This document shows positions 43,392 through 52,122 of a DNA stretch of 64,000 nucleotides, piece after piece. Under the pieces are notes generated by a model that saw nothing but the letters and a program-made list of their open reading frames with translations, searched no databases and was not told the DNA's origin. The stretch lies in the NCBI RefSeq assembly GCF_043642205.1, contig NZ_JBHZSG010000006.1, positions 113,649-177,648 of the forward strand. Direction: 5' to 3'. The position numbers and the translations under genes are program-made. Positions within the stretch are counted from its first letter, which is position 1; each line of letters opens with the position of its first letter. The DNA is from Thalassotalea_A litorea (GTDB taxonomy: Bacteria; Pseudomonadota; Gammaproteobacteria; Enterobacterales; Alteromonadaceae).

Positions 43392-43744
43392 GTTTTATAG
43401 TGGATTATTACAACTACTGGATAGTTGTATTTTTAATGATGGCAGGATTTTACATTGTTATCTCTGCAAATAACCTGGTGAAGAAAATTGTTGGGCTAAA
43501 CATTTTTCAGACGTCCGTGTTTATGATGTATATCTCAATTGGTAAAGTACAGGGCGGCAGCGCCCCAATCGTTGCTGATGGTATAACCAGTTATTCAAAC
43601 CCGTTACCCCATGTGCTTATTCTTACTGCCATCGTCGTTGGCGTCGCTACCACGGCCGTTGGTCTTGCGTTAGTGGTAAGAATAAAACGCGCCTACGGTA
43701 CCGTTGAAGAAAATGAATTTGAAGACAAGGACGCGCTAATCTGA
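43388..43744 (+). CDS. mrpC: Mrp-type antiporter subunit C (NuoK-like)
   Basis: A 118-residue NuoK/MrpC-type protein with three helices. Key blocks are GFYIVISANNLVKKIVGLNIFQTSVFMMYIS in helices 1-2 and DGITSYSNPLPHVLILTAIVVGVATTAVGLAL in the third, which carries the conserved PLPHVLILTAIVVG signature. The polar C terminus (RIKRAYGTVEENEFEDKDALI) is cytoplasmic. It overlaps the fused A/B gene by 4 bp and mrpD by 1 bp. Confidence 0.92.
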   Translation: MSFIVDYYNYWIVVFLMMAGFYIVISANNLVKKIVGLNIFQTSVFMMYISIGKVQGGSAPIVADGITSYSNPLPHVLILTAIVVGVATTAVGLALVVRIKRAYGTVEENEFEDKDALI

Positions 43745-45297
43745 TGTTTGAACAGCACTTTCCTGTTTTACCCATAGTGCTGCCGTTGATTGCGGCACCT
43801 TTGTGTATGCTTTTAGGCCGAAGTCAGCTTGCCTGGTTACTGGCAACCATTGTCAGTGGTATTAGTTTTTGTATTGCCGTTTCGTTATTGATGGTGACAT
43901 TAGATCAGGGCGTTTTGAGTTATGCCTTAGGTGGCTGGGAGCCGCCCTGGGGCATTGAAATGCGCCTCGATGTTGCCAACGCTTTGATTTTAAGTGTTGT
44001 TACCGGTATTTCAACGCTGGTTCTTGTGTATGCAAAAGACAGCATTGCGACAGAAATCCCTCAAAGCCAACACACCTTGTTTTATACCGCGCATCTGTTG
44101 TGCCTTACTGGGTTATCTGGGATCTTAACAACCAGTGATGCTTTTAATCTGTTCGTATTTTTGGAGATCTCTTCACTCGCCACTTATACCCTGGTGAGCT
44201 TAGCATCTGACAGAAGAGCGCTGACTGCGGCATTCCGATACTTGGTAATGGGAACCATTGGTGCCACATTCATACTCATTGGTGTCGGCATGATGTATAT
44301 GAAAACCGGTACATTGAATATGCTGGATTTGGCCGCTCGAATCGGAGAATTCGAATACAATCGCACCCTGAATACTGGCCTTGCCTTTATTCTTGTCGGT
44401 GTGAGTATCAAGCTAGCCTTATTCCCTCTGCATATGTGGTTACCGCCGGCGTATACTCACGCACCATCGGCAGTAAGTGCGTTTTTAGCGAGTACCGCGA
44501 CCAAAGTTGCGGTATACGTCATGATTCGCTTTATCTTTACCATCTATGGCGCTGAATACGTTTTCTATTCCATGGGGATGGATGTTATTCTCCTCGTTCT
44601 GGCGATTGTCGCTATCTTCAACTGTTCTTTTGTCGCCACAGTGCAAAGCAATGTTAAAACCATGCTCGCCTACAGTAGTGTGGCCCAGATTGGCTACATG
44701 ATCCTCGGTATTAGCTTGGTTACGACAGCTGGCCTGATGGCCGGTTTACTGCATATCTTTAATCACGCATTAATGAAAGGCGCACTGTTTATGGCAGTTG
44801 GCGCGGTATTTATGCGAACCGGCTCGGCCGATATTAAGGCGTTTAGAGGTCTCGGTAAAACAATGCCATGGACCATGGCTGCGTTCACCATAGCGGGTTT
44901 AAGTATTATTGGCGTGCCACTTACCGCGGGCTTTGTCAGTAAGTGGTATTTAGTGACGGCAGCGCTAGAGCAGCAACATTGGGTGATTGCATTTTTAGTG
45001 CTGATTGGCTCATTACTAGCGATTGTCTATATTGGCCGAATTCTTGAAGCGGCATATTTTAAAGATCCTGTACAGAGCGGTTCTGACAAAACCATAAAAG
45101 AAGCACCATTAATGATGCTAGTGCCGATGTGGATCCTGGCTGTCGCTAATATCTACTTTGGTATTGATACCTCACTTAGCGTTACCGCTGCCGATGCCGC
45201 AGCAAACTGGTTGTTTGAACCTAGTGCTCAAGCAGTTTCTCAATCGGTGTCCCAGTCGACTACTCAGTCGGCTTCTGAATTGGGAGCCGCGCGATGA
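43744..45297 (+). CDS. mrpD: Mrp-type antiporter subunit D (NuoL/M/N family), first copy
   Basis: A 517-residue antiporter-like proton-channel subunit with about 14 helices. The two functional acidic/basic residues of the family are present: Glu141 in FVFLEISSLATYTLV (TM5) and Lys223 in GVSIKLALFPLHMWLPPAYTHAP (TM7). Further conserved segments are MLAYSSVAQIGYMILG and HIFNHALMKGALFM. The C-terminal tail has a low-complexity Ser/Gln run (SQSVSQSTTQSASE). This is the best match to a true MrpD of the three NuoL/M/N-type proteins here. It overlaps the next gene by 4 bp. Confidence 0.92.
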   Translation: MFEQHFPVLPIVLPLIAAPLCMLLGRSQLAWLLATIVSGISFCIAVSLLMVTLDQGVLSYALGGWEPPWGIEMRLDVANALILSVVTGISTLVLVYAKDSIATEIPQSQHTLFYTAHLLCLTGLSGILTTSDAFNLFVFLEISSLATYTLVSLASDRRALTAAFRYLVMGTIGATFILIGVGMMYMKTGTLNMLDLAARIGEFEYNRTLNTGLAFILVGVSIKLALFPLHMWLPPAYTHAPSAVSAFLASTATKVAVYVMIRFIFTIYGAEYVFYSMGMDVILLVLAIVAIFNCSFVATVQSNVKTMLAYSSVAQIGYMILGISLVTTAGLMAGLLHIFNHALMKGALFMAVGAVFMRTGSADIKAFRGLGKTMPWTMAAFTIAGLSIIGVPLTAGFVSKWYLVTAALEQQHWVIAFLVLIGSLLAIVYIGRILEAAYFKDPVQSGSDKTIKEAPLMMLVPMWILAVANIYFGIDTSLSVTAADAAANWLFEPSAQAVSQSVSQSTTQSASELGAAR

Positions 45298-46808
45298 ATA
45301 TCTGGTCTGCTCTGGAACCTTCTTTACTGATAAACCTTACGATCATTGTCCCGCTGATTGGCGCTGTACTTGTTGTATTAACCGGTAAATACCCAAATCT
45401 TCGCGAGACTGTGTCGATTGCAACTGCCATTATTCTATTTACCTTAGTATTAGCTATTACTGATAACACCTTTAATCAGATAGCGATGGCGACAACCTGG
45501 GTAAGCTTATTGTCCGGGTTGGAAATTGCATTTTCCGTCGAACCTTTAGGTGTGTTGTTTGCGTTAGTCGCCAGCTTTTTGTGGATCATTACCACCATAT
45601 ACGCCATTGGTTATATGCGTGGTCATAATGAACAAAACCAGACTCGCTTTTATGTCTGCTTCGCTCTGGCAATCAGTACGGTTATGGCAATTTGTTTTTC
45701 CGCCAACCTATTAACCTTATTTATCTTTTACGAATTACTGACGCTGTCGACGTACCCTCTGGTTACCCATGCCGGTACCGATGATGCCAAACGTGGCGGT
45801 CGAGTTTATCTGGGGATTTTACTGGGTACCTCCATCGCATTTTTATTGTTTGCCATTTTAGGTACCTGGGTTAGCGCCGGTACACTTGATTTTACCCCTG
45901 GCGGTATTTTCACCGATGTACAGTCAGATGCCCTGATTGCGCTGCTGCTTGTGCTATTTTGTTACGGCATTGGTAAAGCTGCATTGATGCCTTTTCACCG
46001 TTGGTTACCTGCGGCGATGGTTGCACCTACCCCGGTAAGTGCGTTATTGCACGCGGTTGCCGTGGTAAAAGCCGGTGTATTTACCATTCTAAAAGTGGTT
46101 ATTTATATCTTTGGTATCGAAAACCTGAGTCAGATAATGACCACAGATTTGATGCTTTATATCGCTGCGGCAACGGTTCTACTTTCATCCTGTGTTGCCA
46201 TGACCAAGGACAACTTAAAAGCGCGGTTAGCCTATTCTACGGTTAGTCAGCTGAGCTATATTGTTGTTGGTGCCTTACTTGCATCTTCCATTGCGGCGGC
46301 AGGTGCTAGCCTGCACATCGTTACTCATGCGGTCGGCAAAATTACCTTATTCTTTTGTGCCGGCGCCATCATGGTGGCCTCTCACAAAAAGAACATTAGT
46401 GAAATGGTAGGTCTGGGCAGAAAAATGCCGTTAACTATGGTCGCTTTTGCGATTGGCACGCTTAGCATCATCGGTTTACCGCCAATGGCCGGAACCTGGA
46501 GTAAATGGTATTTGGTTGCAGGCGCATTAGAGGCGGATAAGTTAATTATTGTGGTGGTGTTAACCATAAGTACGCTGTTAAATGTTGCTTACCTTTTACC
46601 TATCCCGATAAAAGCGTTCTTAACCCCGCCGGATGAAAATCAACAGCCATGGAGCAGAGCTGAAACGATAAAAACGCCATTACCTAGCCTTATTGCTATC
46701 GGCATAACATCAACGGCTTGCGTGGCACTGTTCTTCTATCCACAGCCGATTATTGATTTGATTAATTTGATACCTGACGTGTCTACCGAGTTTAGAGGAC
46801 AGTCATAG
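45294..46808 (+). CDS. Second MrpD-type (NuoL/M/N family) proton-channel subunit
   Basis: A 504-residue paralogue of the preceding subunit. It keeps the TM5 glutamate (FIFYELLTLSTYPLVTH) and the TM7 lysine (YGIGKAALMPFHRWLPAAMVAPTPVSALLHAVAVVKAGVF), the latter segment resembling NuoL/MrpA more than MrpD. Other family blocks are ARLAYSTVSQLSYIVVG and HIVTHAVGKITLFFCAG. It lacks the extra C-terminal domains of MrpA. By position it may take MrpA's place as the long proton channel, together with the fused MrpA tail encoded three genes earlier. Confidence 0.88.
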   Translation: MNIWSALEPSLLINLTIIVPLIGAVLVVLTGKYPNLRETVSIATAIILFTLVLAITDNTFNQIAMATTWVSLLSGLEIAFSVEPLGVLFALVASFLWIITTIYAIGYMRGHNEQNQTRFYVCFALAISTVMAICFSANLLTLFIFYELLTLSTYPLVTHAGTDDAKRGGRVYLGILLGTSIAFLLFAILGTWVSAGTLDFTPGGIFTDVQSDALIALLLVLFCYGIGKAALMPFHRWLPAAMVAPTPVSALLHAVAVVKAGVFTILKVVIYIFGIENLSQIMTTDLMLYIAAATVLLSSCVAMTKDNLKARLAYSTVSQLSYIVVGALLASSIAAAGASLHIVTHAVGKITLFFCAGAIMVASHKKNISEMVGLGRKMPLTMVAFAIGTLSIIGLPPMAGTWSKWYLVAGALEADKLIIVVVLTISTLLNVAYLLPIPIKAFLTPPDENQQPWSRAETIKTPLPSLIAIGITSTACVALFFYPQPIIDLINLIPDVSTEFRGQS

Positions 46809-47063
46809 ATGAGTGACGAGCATAACAAGCCGGGCTTTTTCGAGAAGCCAGAAAATATCAGCATGATCCTTAAAGTGTTCTATGTAATTTGTGTGTTGTT
46901 GGTGGCCGCCGATTTTATCGTCCATCGCCACATTTATCATGACTGGGAAAACATTCCGGCGTTTTACGCCATATATGGTTTTGTAGGCTGTGTAATTTTG
47001 GTATTGATTGCCAAAGTGATGCGAAAAATCCTGATGCGGGAGGAAACCTACTATGATAAGTAG
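46809..47063 (+). CDS. Small two-helix membrane protein of the Mrp-like operon
   Basis: An 84-residue protein with a soluble N terminus (SDEHNKPGFFEKPENISM) and two helices: ILKVFYVICVLLVAADFIV and FYAIYGFVGCVILVLIAKVM. They are separated by HRHIYHDWENIPA, which holds several histidines and acidic residues. The C terminus is KILMREETYYDK. No classic Mrp subunit matches, but similar small proteins accompany this operon type in other marine bacteria (from memory, not checked). It starts immediately at the previous stop and overlaps the next gene by 11 bp, so it is clearly part of the complex's operon. Confidence 0.8.
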   Translation: MSDEHNKPGFFEKPENISMILKVFYVICVLLVAADFIVHRHIYHDWENIPAFYAIYGFVGCVILVLIAKVMRKILMREETYYDK

Positions 47064-48789
47064 CCTGCTAGAGTTATTGCCACAGTTACCGCCATTTCTA
47101 CCACTGTTAATCGGCTCACTCGCAGCGATATTTTTGCGTGGTCATCTGCGTAGCGTCATCATGTTATTGGCGCCCGTTTGGGGCGCATTGCAACTCGCAG
47201 CAATAGATCCCGGGGTTTACTGGACTTTTCAATTACTGGGACTTGAACTTGAGCCAGTAAGAGTTGATAAACTCAGCCTGATGTTTGGCTACCTGTTCCA
47301 TTTAGCCGCGTTTATCGCCGTGGTGTATGCCCTGCATTTAAAAGATACCATGCAGCATGTTGCGGGCTTAAGTTATGCGGCCAGTGCTGTCGGCGCTGTA
47401 TTTGCCGGTGATTTAATTACCCTGTTTATCTTTTGGGAAATGTTAGCATTAACCTCAGTATTTTTGATCTGGGCCCGCCGCACTGATCGTGCCTATGGCG
47501 CCGGAATGCGCTATATCGTGATGAAAGTGCTTTCAGGGGTTTTACTGCTGACCGGCGCGGTAATTTTTATTACCCAAACCGGTAGCGTCCGGTTTGAAGA
47601 AATCGGTCTTGAACATGATGGCATCTTAAAGCTGGGTTCCTGGTTAATCTTTATTGCATTTGGGATCAAATGTGCGTTCCCGTTTTTCCATAACTGGCTA
47701 ACCGATGCCTATCCAGAGTCGACTCCTACCGGCGCTATCTTCCTGGCATCTTTTACCACTAAAGTTGCCGTCTATTCACTTGCCCGAGGCTTTCCCGGAA
47801 CCGAACTACTCGTTTGGATTGGGGTAACTATGGCCTGTTTCCCAATTTTCTACGCGGTAATCGAAAACGATTTGCGTCGGGTATTGGCATACAGCATGAT
47901 TAACCAAGTCGGCTTTATGGTCGTTGGTGTTGGTATCGGTACTTCATTAGCCCTAAACGGTGCCGTTGCCCACGCCTTTAACGATGTCATCTTTAAAGGC
48001 TTGTTGATGATGAGCATGGGAGCGGTGCTGCACATGACGGGGCGCATTAACGGTTCGGAGCTTGGCGGGCTGTATAAAAGCATGCCGAAAACCACGATAC
48101 TCTGTATTGTTGGCGCCGCATCGATATCGGCGTTCCCACTGTTTAGTGGCTTTGTATCGAAATCGATGATCATGAGCGCTGCGGTTGCCGAGGGTTATGA
48201 CTATGTCTGGTTGGCGTTATTATTCGCAGCAGCCGGTGTATTCCACCATGCAGGTATTAAAATTCCATATTTTGCCTTCTTCGCCCATGATTCTGGTATT
48301 CGTACTACGGAGCCGCCAAAGAACATGTTAGCGGCGATGGCGATTGCCGCGACGCTATGTATCATCATAGGTACTTTCCCGGCACAAACCGTTTATGCGT
48401 TACTGCCATGGGAAGTTGATTACCAACCTTATGACATAACCCATGTGTTAACCCAATTGCAATTGCTATTCTTCTCCGCACTTGCCTTTGCCTGGTTAAA
48501 TTTAAGGAATATGTATCCGCCAGAATTACCTTCGACCAACCTCGATACCGACTGGTTTTATCGCAAACTAGCGCCTGGGTTTGTAGTGCCCATTTACTAT
48601 TCCGTCATGCAAATGATGAATAAGCTGGAAAGACTGGCAAATATAGTCATCCGACGATTAATCAGAATGTCTTACGATGACGATAAAAACCAGCCCAAAG
48701 GTTACTTTGCCAAACTCTGGCCGATTGAAACCATGGTACTCTGGGTCGCTTTCCTGTTGGCGGGGATTTTGATTCTTTATTACGTGTAG
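47053..48789 (+). CDS. Third NuoL/M/N family proton-channel subunit, MrpD-like
   Basis: A 578-residue antiporter-like subunit, last in the operon. The functional pair is again present: the TM5 glutamate in FIFWEMLALTSVFLIWARR and the TM7 lysine in FGIKCAFPFFHNWLTDAYPESTPTGAIFL. It has RVLAYSMINQVGFMVVG and HAFNDVIFKGLLMM like its paralogues, then a C-terminal extension with a further helix pair (WPIETMVLWVAFLLAGILILYYV). Three such subunits per operon means three potential proton paths. The closest relatives are probably NuoL-like subunits of Mrp/Mbx-type complexes rather than complex I. Confidence 0.88.
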   Translation: MISSLLELLPQLPPFLPLLIGSLAAIFLRGHLRSVIMLLAPVWGALQLAAIDPGVYWTFQLLGLELEPVRVDKLSLMFGYLFHLAAFIAVVYALHLKDTMQHVAGLSYAASAVGAVFAGDLITLFIFWEMLALTSVFLIWARRTDRAYGAGMRYIVMKVLSGVLLLTGAVIFITQTGSVRFEEIGLEHDGILKLGSWLIFIAFGIKCAFPFFHNWLTDAYPESTPTGAIFLASFTTKVAVYSLARGFPGTELLVWIGVTMACFPIFYAVIENDLRRVLAYSMINQVGFMVVGVGIGTSLALNGAVAHAFNDVIFKGLLMMSMGAVLHMTGRINGSELGGLYKSMPKTTILCIVGAASISAFPLFSGFVSKSMIMSAAVAEGYDYVWLALLFAAAGVFHHAGIKIPYFAFFAHDSGIRTTEPPKNMLAAMAIAATLCIIIGTFPAQTVYALLPWEVDYQPYDITHVLTQLQLLFFSALAFAWLNLRNMYPPELPSTNLDTDWFYRKLAPGFVVPIYYSVMQMMNKLERLANIVIRRLIRMSYDDDKNQPKGYFAKLWPIETMVLWVAFLLAGILILYYV

Positions 48790-48816
48790 ACAATTCAGTC
48801 TAGTAAGAGCGATGAT

Positions 48817-48847
48817 ATTTGCTCCACATAGGTTCTGTGGAGCAAAT
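48817..48847 (+). terminator. Hairpin after the Mrp-like operon
   Basis: ATTTGCTCCACA and TGTGGAGCAAAT are exact 12-bp arms with a 7-base loop, 28 bp after the last operon gene. There is no T-run, so it is an atypical terminator or mRNA 3' stabiliser. The MITE-like element begins 2 bp further on. Confidence 0.55.
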
Positions 48848-48848
48848 A

Positions 48849-49133
48849 ATACCAATCCCATTAAATTATTGCTCACTCAGTGAGAATTTAAAGGTTTTTA
48901 GACAAGGCTTTGATTGCAGAGAATGGTTATTCCGCTCTCAAAAACAGCCAAAATCAGCCAAAATCAGTAACGCAGGATAAATGCCTTTAAAACTCACCCG
49001 TAGGGAGTTAGTGAGAGGCCCATTTACTGCCCTATATTTCATAAATATAGAATGACTATATCAACGAAATCTATGTTGTAACTGAACCTCTGCCCTAACT
49101 CTGAGTTGTGCACAAACTTAATGGGATTGGTAT
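48849..49133. mobile_element. MITE-like element with perfect 16-bp terminal inverted repeats
   Basis: The 285-bp segment starts ATACCAATCCCATTAA and ends TTAATGGGATTGGTAT, an exact 16-bp inverted repeat. It contains no coding frame. Inside are further small repeats, for example GCCAAAATCA twice in tandem near 48951 and ACTCAGTGAGAATTTAAAGG facing CCTTTAAAACTCACC. The right third matches the shorter element at 37225-37328, and the ends resemble those of the degenerate element at 60234-60398. No transposase is nearby. The remaining gap to 49356 holds only AT-rich DNA and the promoter of the next gene. Confidence 0.8.
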
Positions 49134-49356
49134 AAAACTCACCACACCAGAGGTATTTATCACAACAGGTATTATCCTGCTTCATGCCATCCTGCCTTTA
49201 CCGATTTAATCAACGGTATAAAATTCCTGAAATTCCCGAAATCAGAAATTTTGACAGCACATTTGCGACGTCGCTAAAAATAACGTAACTTATTGAATAA
49301 TCGATAGCCGTGAGTGGCTGGTGTGAGCGAGCAGCAGACGGTGGGATGGAGTCTTA

Positions 49357-49734
49357 GTGAGTATTTTAAAGTTTCTAAAATCTCAGTTTAAATTGGCTAA
49401 AAACGATATTAAATATCGGAAACTTCGTTCGGATTTAAACGGTGTCTACTTAGGCGATAAGCAATTATTTAAATGGAATGAGGTCAAGCTTATCGAGGCT
49501 TATAAAGAAGACCTATTCACTGTAGATTTAATATGCCTCGATATTACATTGATTTCAGGGATTCAGATAAAGCTTCATGAAGAACTTAAGGGTTTTTCCG
49601 AGTTTAGAGAAAGGATGGAATCGGTATTGCTGCTCAACAACAAATCTTGGATGGCGTCAGTTATGTTGCCACCTTTTGAAGAATGTCGAACCCAAGTGTT
49701 CAACTTAAACACGCTTAGACCAGACGTTATTTAG
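49357..49734 (+). CDS. Hypothetical protein, 125 residues
   Basis: Unrecognised soluble protein with a GTG start preceded by GGATGGAGTCTTA. The N terminus is basic (LKFLKSQFKLAKNDIKYRKLRSDL), followed by a strand-rich middle (GVYLGDKQLFKWNEVKLIEAYKEDLFTVDLICLDITL, then GIQIKLHEELKGFSEFRERME) that looks like a small PH-like or beta-sandwich domain, and a C-terminal helix region. No signal peptide or membrane helix. It lies between the MITE-like element and the IS30 element with two other unknown genes, on the same strand, suggesting accessory DNA. Confidence 0.6.
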   Translation: MSILKFLKSQFKLAKNDIKYRKLRSDLNGVYLGDKQLFKWNEVKLIEAYKEDLFTVDLICLDITLISGIQIKLHEELKGFSEFRERMESVLLLNNKSWMASVMLPPFEECRTQVFNLNTLRPDVI

Positions 49735-49835
49735 TCTGCATAGAGCGATTAAGAGTCATTTATACTTAATGAGCAGTCGCATATTTCAAGTTGGTAAAAT
49801 AATAAACAAAAAGCATTGAAGGAATTAATTAGATC

Positions 49836-50411
49836 ATGGATAGAAAAGTAATATTAGGCATATCTACTGCTTTGATATTGTCGTTGAATAACTCCCTCGC
49901 ACAGGAAACTGTCGTAAATCATGAAGCTCCAGGTAACCTTGAATCGCTAAGCCCTTCCGGATGCGTTGCCGTAAATGACCTTTCGAATATGCAAAACCCT
50001 GTAGATATATTTACTGGAGTAAATATTTGTTTGGTTGAGGAGAATTACCCGAATGCTGCTGAGTTGTACTTTGCAGGTATGTCATATGGCTTCTTTGATA
50101 CTAAACGCGTATCAGATAAAACAGCACATCAGGCGATTAGTGTGTTGCGCATGAATTTATTTAGTGACAAAGGAACAGATGTAACGAATAAGCTTCAAGA
50201 CGCTGTAACAGATATTACATCTGACAATAAGGCAATTTGTGAAAGCTTATCTAATCTGGGCGCTCCCGCGTATGTGCCAACTTATATGATCCAACATGGT
50301 ATGGGAGCATTTACTGGTGATAATGAGAATAAAGGTTTGGTTGAAGACTTTGATTCAGAAATGGCTTGGCGTGATGTGTTAGCAACAATTGTTAAGTGCA
50401 ATAAAGCTTAA
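49836..50411 (+). CDS. Exported hypothetical protein, 191 residues
   Basis: An ATG-started frame with GAAGGAATTAATTAGATC upstream and an N-terminal signal peptide (ILGISTALILSLNNSLA) ending AQE. The mature part is mostly helical with a few cysteines (GCVAVND, NICLVEEN, AICESL, IVKCNKA), perhaps two disulfides. Segments such as YPNAAELYFAGMSYGFFDTKRV suggest Sel1/TPR-like helices, but I cannot assign a family. Codon use is slightly more AT-rich than in neighbouring core genes. The 101-bp gap to the previous gene holds no structure I recognise. Confidence 0.6.
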   Translation: MDRKVILGISTALILSLNNSLAQETVVNHEAPGNLESLSPSGCVAVNDLSNMQNPVDIFTGVNICLVEENYPNAAELYFAGMSYGFFDTKRVSDKTAHQAISVLRMNLFSDKGTDVTNKLQDAVTDITSDNKAICESLSNLGAPAYVPTYMIQHGMGAFTGDNENKGLVEDFDSEMAWRDVLATIVKCNKA

Positions 50412-50461
50412 CGACTAGAAACGAATGGGGCTGCTTAGAGCGAACTAGAGACATTCAAGTA

Positions 50462-50869
50462 ATGACTAGAGATATGTTGAACGCATTCAAAGATATGCCA
50501 ATCGTGCTTAAGTTTATTACGGCACATGCTTTGATTTGCTCGTGTTTTGCTTTAGTCGCGATTGTCCCTGGTATTCCGGTTGAAATAAATGGCGTTAGAA
50601 TGGAGTCACAGGGTATTTGGGAGAAGGATTGGGGCATCCCACTCGTTGCAACTGGATTGGCTCTGCCCATAATTGGATTATTGTTTCTCAACCGCTGGAA
50701 GTACAGCAGGCAAATTTATGCTGTCGCATTGTTTGGGGTTTTCTTTCTCTTAAACATGACGTCATTGATACAAAAACCAGCTTATCTGCTTTTTCCATTG
50801 ATAGTAGTCGGTGTGTTGACAAGCTACTTATTTTTAAATAAAAAAGTTCGTGATTATTTTAATATGTGA
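50462..50869 (+). CDS. Hypothetical four-helix membrane protein, 135 residues
   Basis: An ATG-started frame (alternative ATG at 50474) whose product has four hydrophobic helices: about residues 15-35, 57-75, 82-100 and 106-125. The loop after helix 1 contains GIPVEINGVRMESQGIWEKDWGIP, and the C terminus is short and charged (NKKVRDYFNM). It recalls other small membrane proteins of unknown function in gammaproteobacteria, without a definite family. It is the third gene of the accessory stretch, ending 25 bp before the IS30 element. Confidence 0.6.
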   Translation: MTRDMLNAFKDMPIVLKFITAHALICSCFALVAIVPGIPVEINGVRMESQGIWEKDWGIPLVATGLALPIIGLLFLNRWKYSRQIYAVALFGVFFLLNMTSLIQKPAYLLFPLIVVGVLTSYLFLNKKVRDYFNM

Positions 50870-50895
50870 TCCAGGTTGGGATGACTATAATGAGC

Positions 50896-52120
50896 TGTGA
50901 GTTCAACTGGTCAATGCAACACTATCCTTAGATTAACTTAAGGAGCGTTGACATGAAACAGAGAAAACGCATTTACTACAATGCCGAACAAAGACGTTTA
51001 ATTTGGGATAGATATAAGCAAGGCGATTCTTTGCATGATATCGCCAGAATGTTTAACCGTTACCATACGTCGGTAATGCCAACTATCTATCGTACTGGTG
51101 GCTATCGCCCACCTGAGCGAATACGTAACCCAATATCTCTTACACTTTCAGAACGCGAAGAAATATCACGAGGCCTAGCCTCTCAAGAGTCTATGCGAGA
51201 GATTGCGAAAAAGCTGTCTCGCTCTCCATCAACCATTTCCAGAGAAATCAAACGTAACGGCGGGAAAAAAGGATACCGTGCTAATAAAGCCGATGACGCC
51301 GCCTGGGAAAACGCAAAACGTCCAAAACCTTGTAAGCTCGCGGGTAACAAAGCATTATGTTTAATCATTGCTCAAAAAATGAAAGCTGCGTGGTCACCAC
51401 AGCAAATTGCTGGTTGGCTTAAGCGGAAACACCCGAATAATGAGGGCTTCCAAGTGTCGCATGAAACGATATACAAAACGCTTTATGTTCAAACCCGAGG
51501 GGCGCTGAAAAAGGAGCTTCAAAAGCACCTGCGAACTAAACGAGCTGTTCGCCGCTCTCGCCAAGCAACCAATAAAGGCAGAGGGCTAGGCAAAATCATC
51601 GATGCTGTGCCTATCAGCGAAAGACCTGCTTCGGTCGAAGATAGAGCCGTCCCTGGGCACTGGGAGGGTGACTTAATACAAGGTTCAAACAACAGTTATA
51701 TCGTCACGCTAGTAGAGCGCAAAACACGGTATGTCATGCTGGCCAAAGTGCCTAACAATAAGACCAAAACCGTAATAAAAGCACTAATCAAACAATCGAA
51801 AAAGCTACCCACAGAGCTTTATAAATCACTTACCTGGGATAGAGGTGCGGAGCTATCAAACCATAAACAATTCACGCTAGCGACCGATATACAGGTCTAT
51901 TTCTGCGACCCTAAGTGTCCATGGCAACGTGGTTCGAATGAGAACACCAACAGATTGTTGCGACAATATTTCCCAAAAGGTACTGACTTGAGCGTACATT
52001 CTCAGTTACGATTGAATCAGGTCGCAAGACAACTTAATGAAAGACCGAGAAAGACGCTAGAATATGAAACACCTGCTGAACGATTTAATGAGTGTGTTGC
52101 GTCCATCGGTTGAACTCACA
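50896..52120 (+). mobile_element. IS30-family insertion sequence
   Basis: A 1225-bp element. The left end TGTGAGTTCAACTGGTCAAT and the right end (reverse complement TGTGAGTTCAACCGATGGAC) match over the first 12 bases and again at GCAACAC further in. The outer bases TG...CA fit the IS30 family. A GC dinucleotide borders both ends (50894-50895 and 52121-52122), consistent with the 2-bp target duplication of this family. One transposase gene fills the element, apparently intact. Confidence 0.9.
50953..52113 (+). CDS. IS30 family transposase
   Basis: A 386-residue DDE transposase. The N-terminal helix-turn-helix region (TLSEREEISRGLASQESMREIAKKLSRSPSTISREIKRNGG) matches the IS30 HTH that recognises the element's ends. 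The catalytic core carries the DDE triad: Asp in GHWEGDLIQGSNN, Asp in LTWDRGAEL and Glu in WQRGSNENTNRLLRQYFPKG. The length and all three residues are intact, so it may be active. TTAAGGAGCGTTGAC precedes the ATG. The stop lies seven bases inside the right end of the element. Confidence 0.95.
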   Translation: MKQRKRIYYNAEQRRLIWDRYKQGDSLHDIARMFNRYHTSVMPTIYRTGGYRPPERIRNPISLTLSEREEISRGLASQESMREIAKKLSRSPSTISREIKRNGGKKGYRANKADDAAWENAKRPKPCKLAGNKALCLIIAQKMKAAWSPQQIAGWLKRKHPNNEGFQVSHETIYKTLYVQTRGALKKELQKHLRTKRAVRRSRQATNKGRGLGKIIDAVPISERPASVEDRAVPGHWEGDLIQGSNNSYIVTLVERKTRYVMLAKVPNNKTKTVIKALIKQSKKLPTELYKSLTWDRGAELSNHKQFTLATDIQVYFCDPKCPWQRGSNENTNRLLRQYFPKGTDLSVHSQLRLNQVARQLNERPRKTLEYETPAERFNECVASIG

Positions 52121-52122
52121 GC

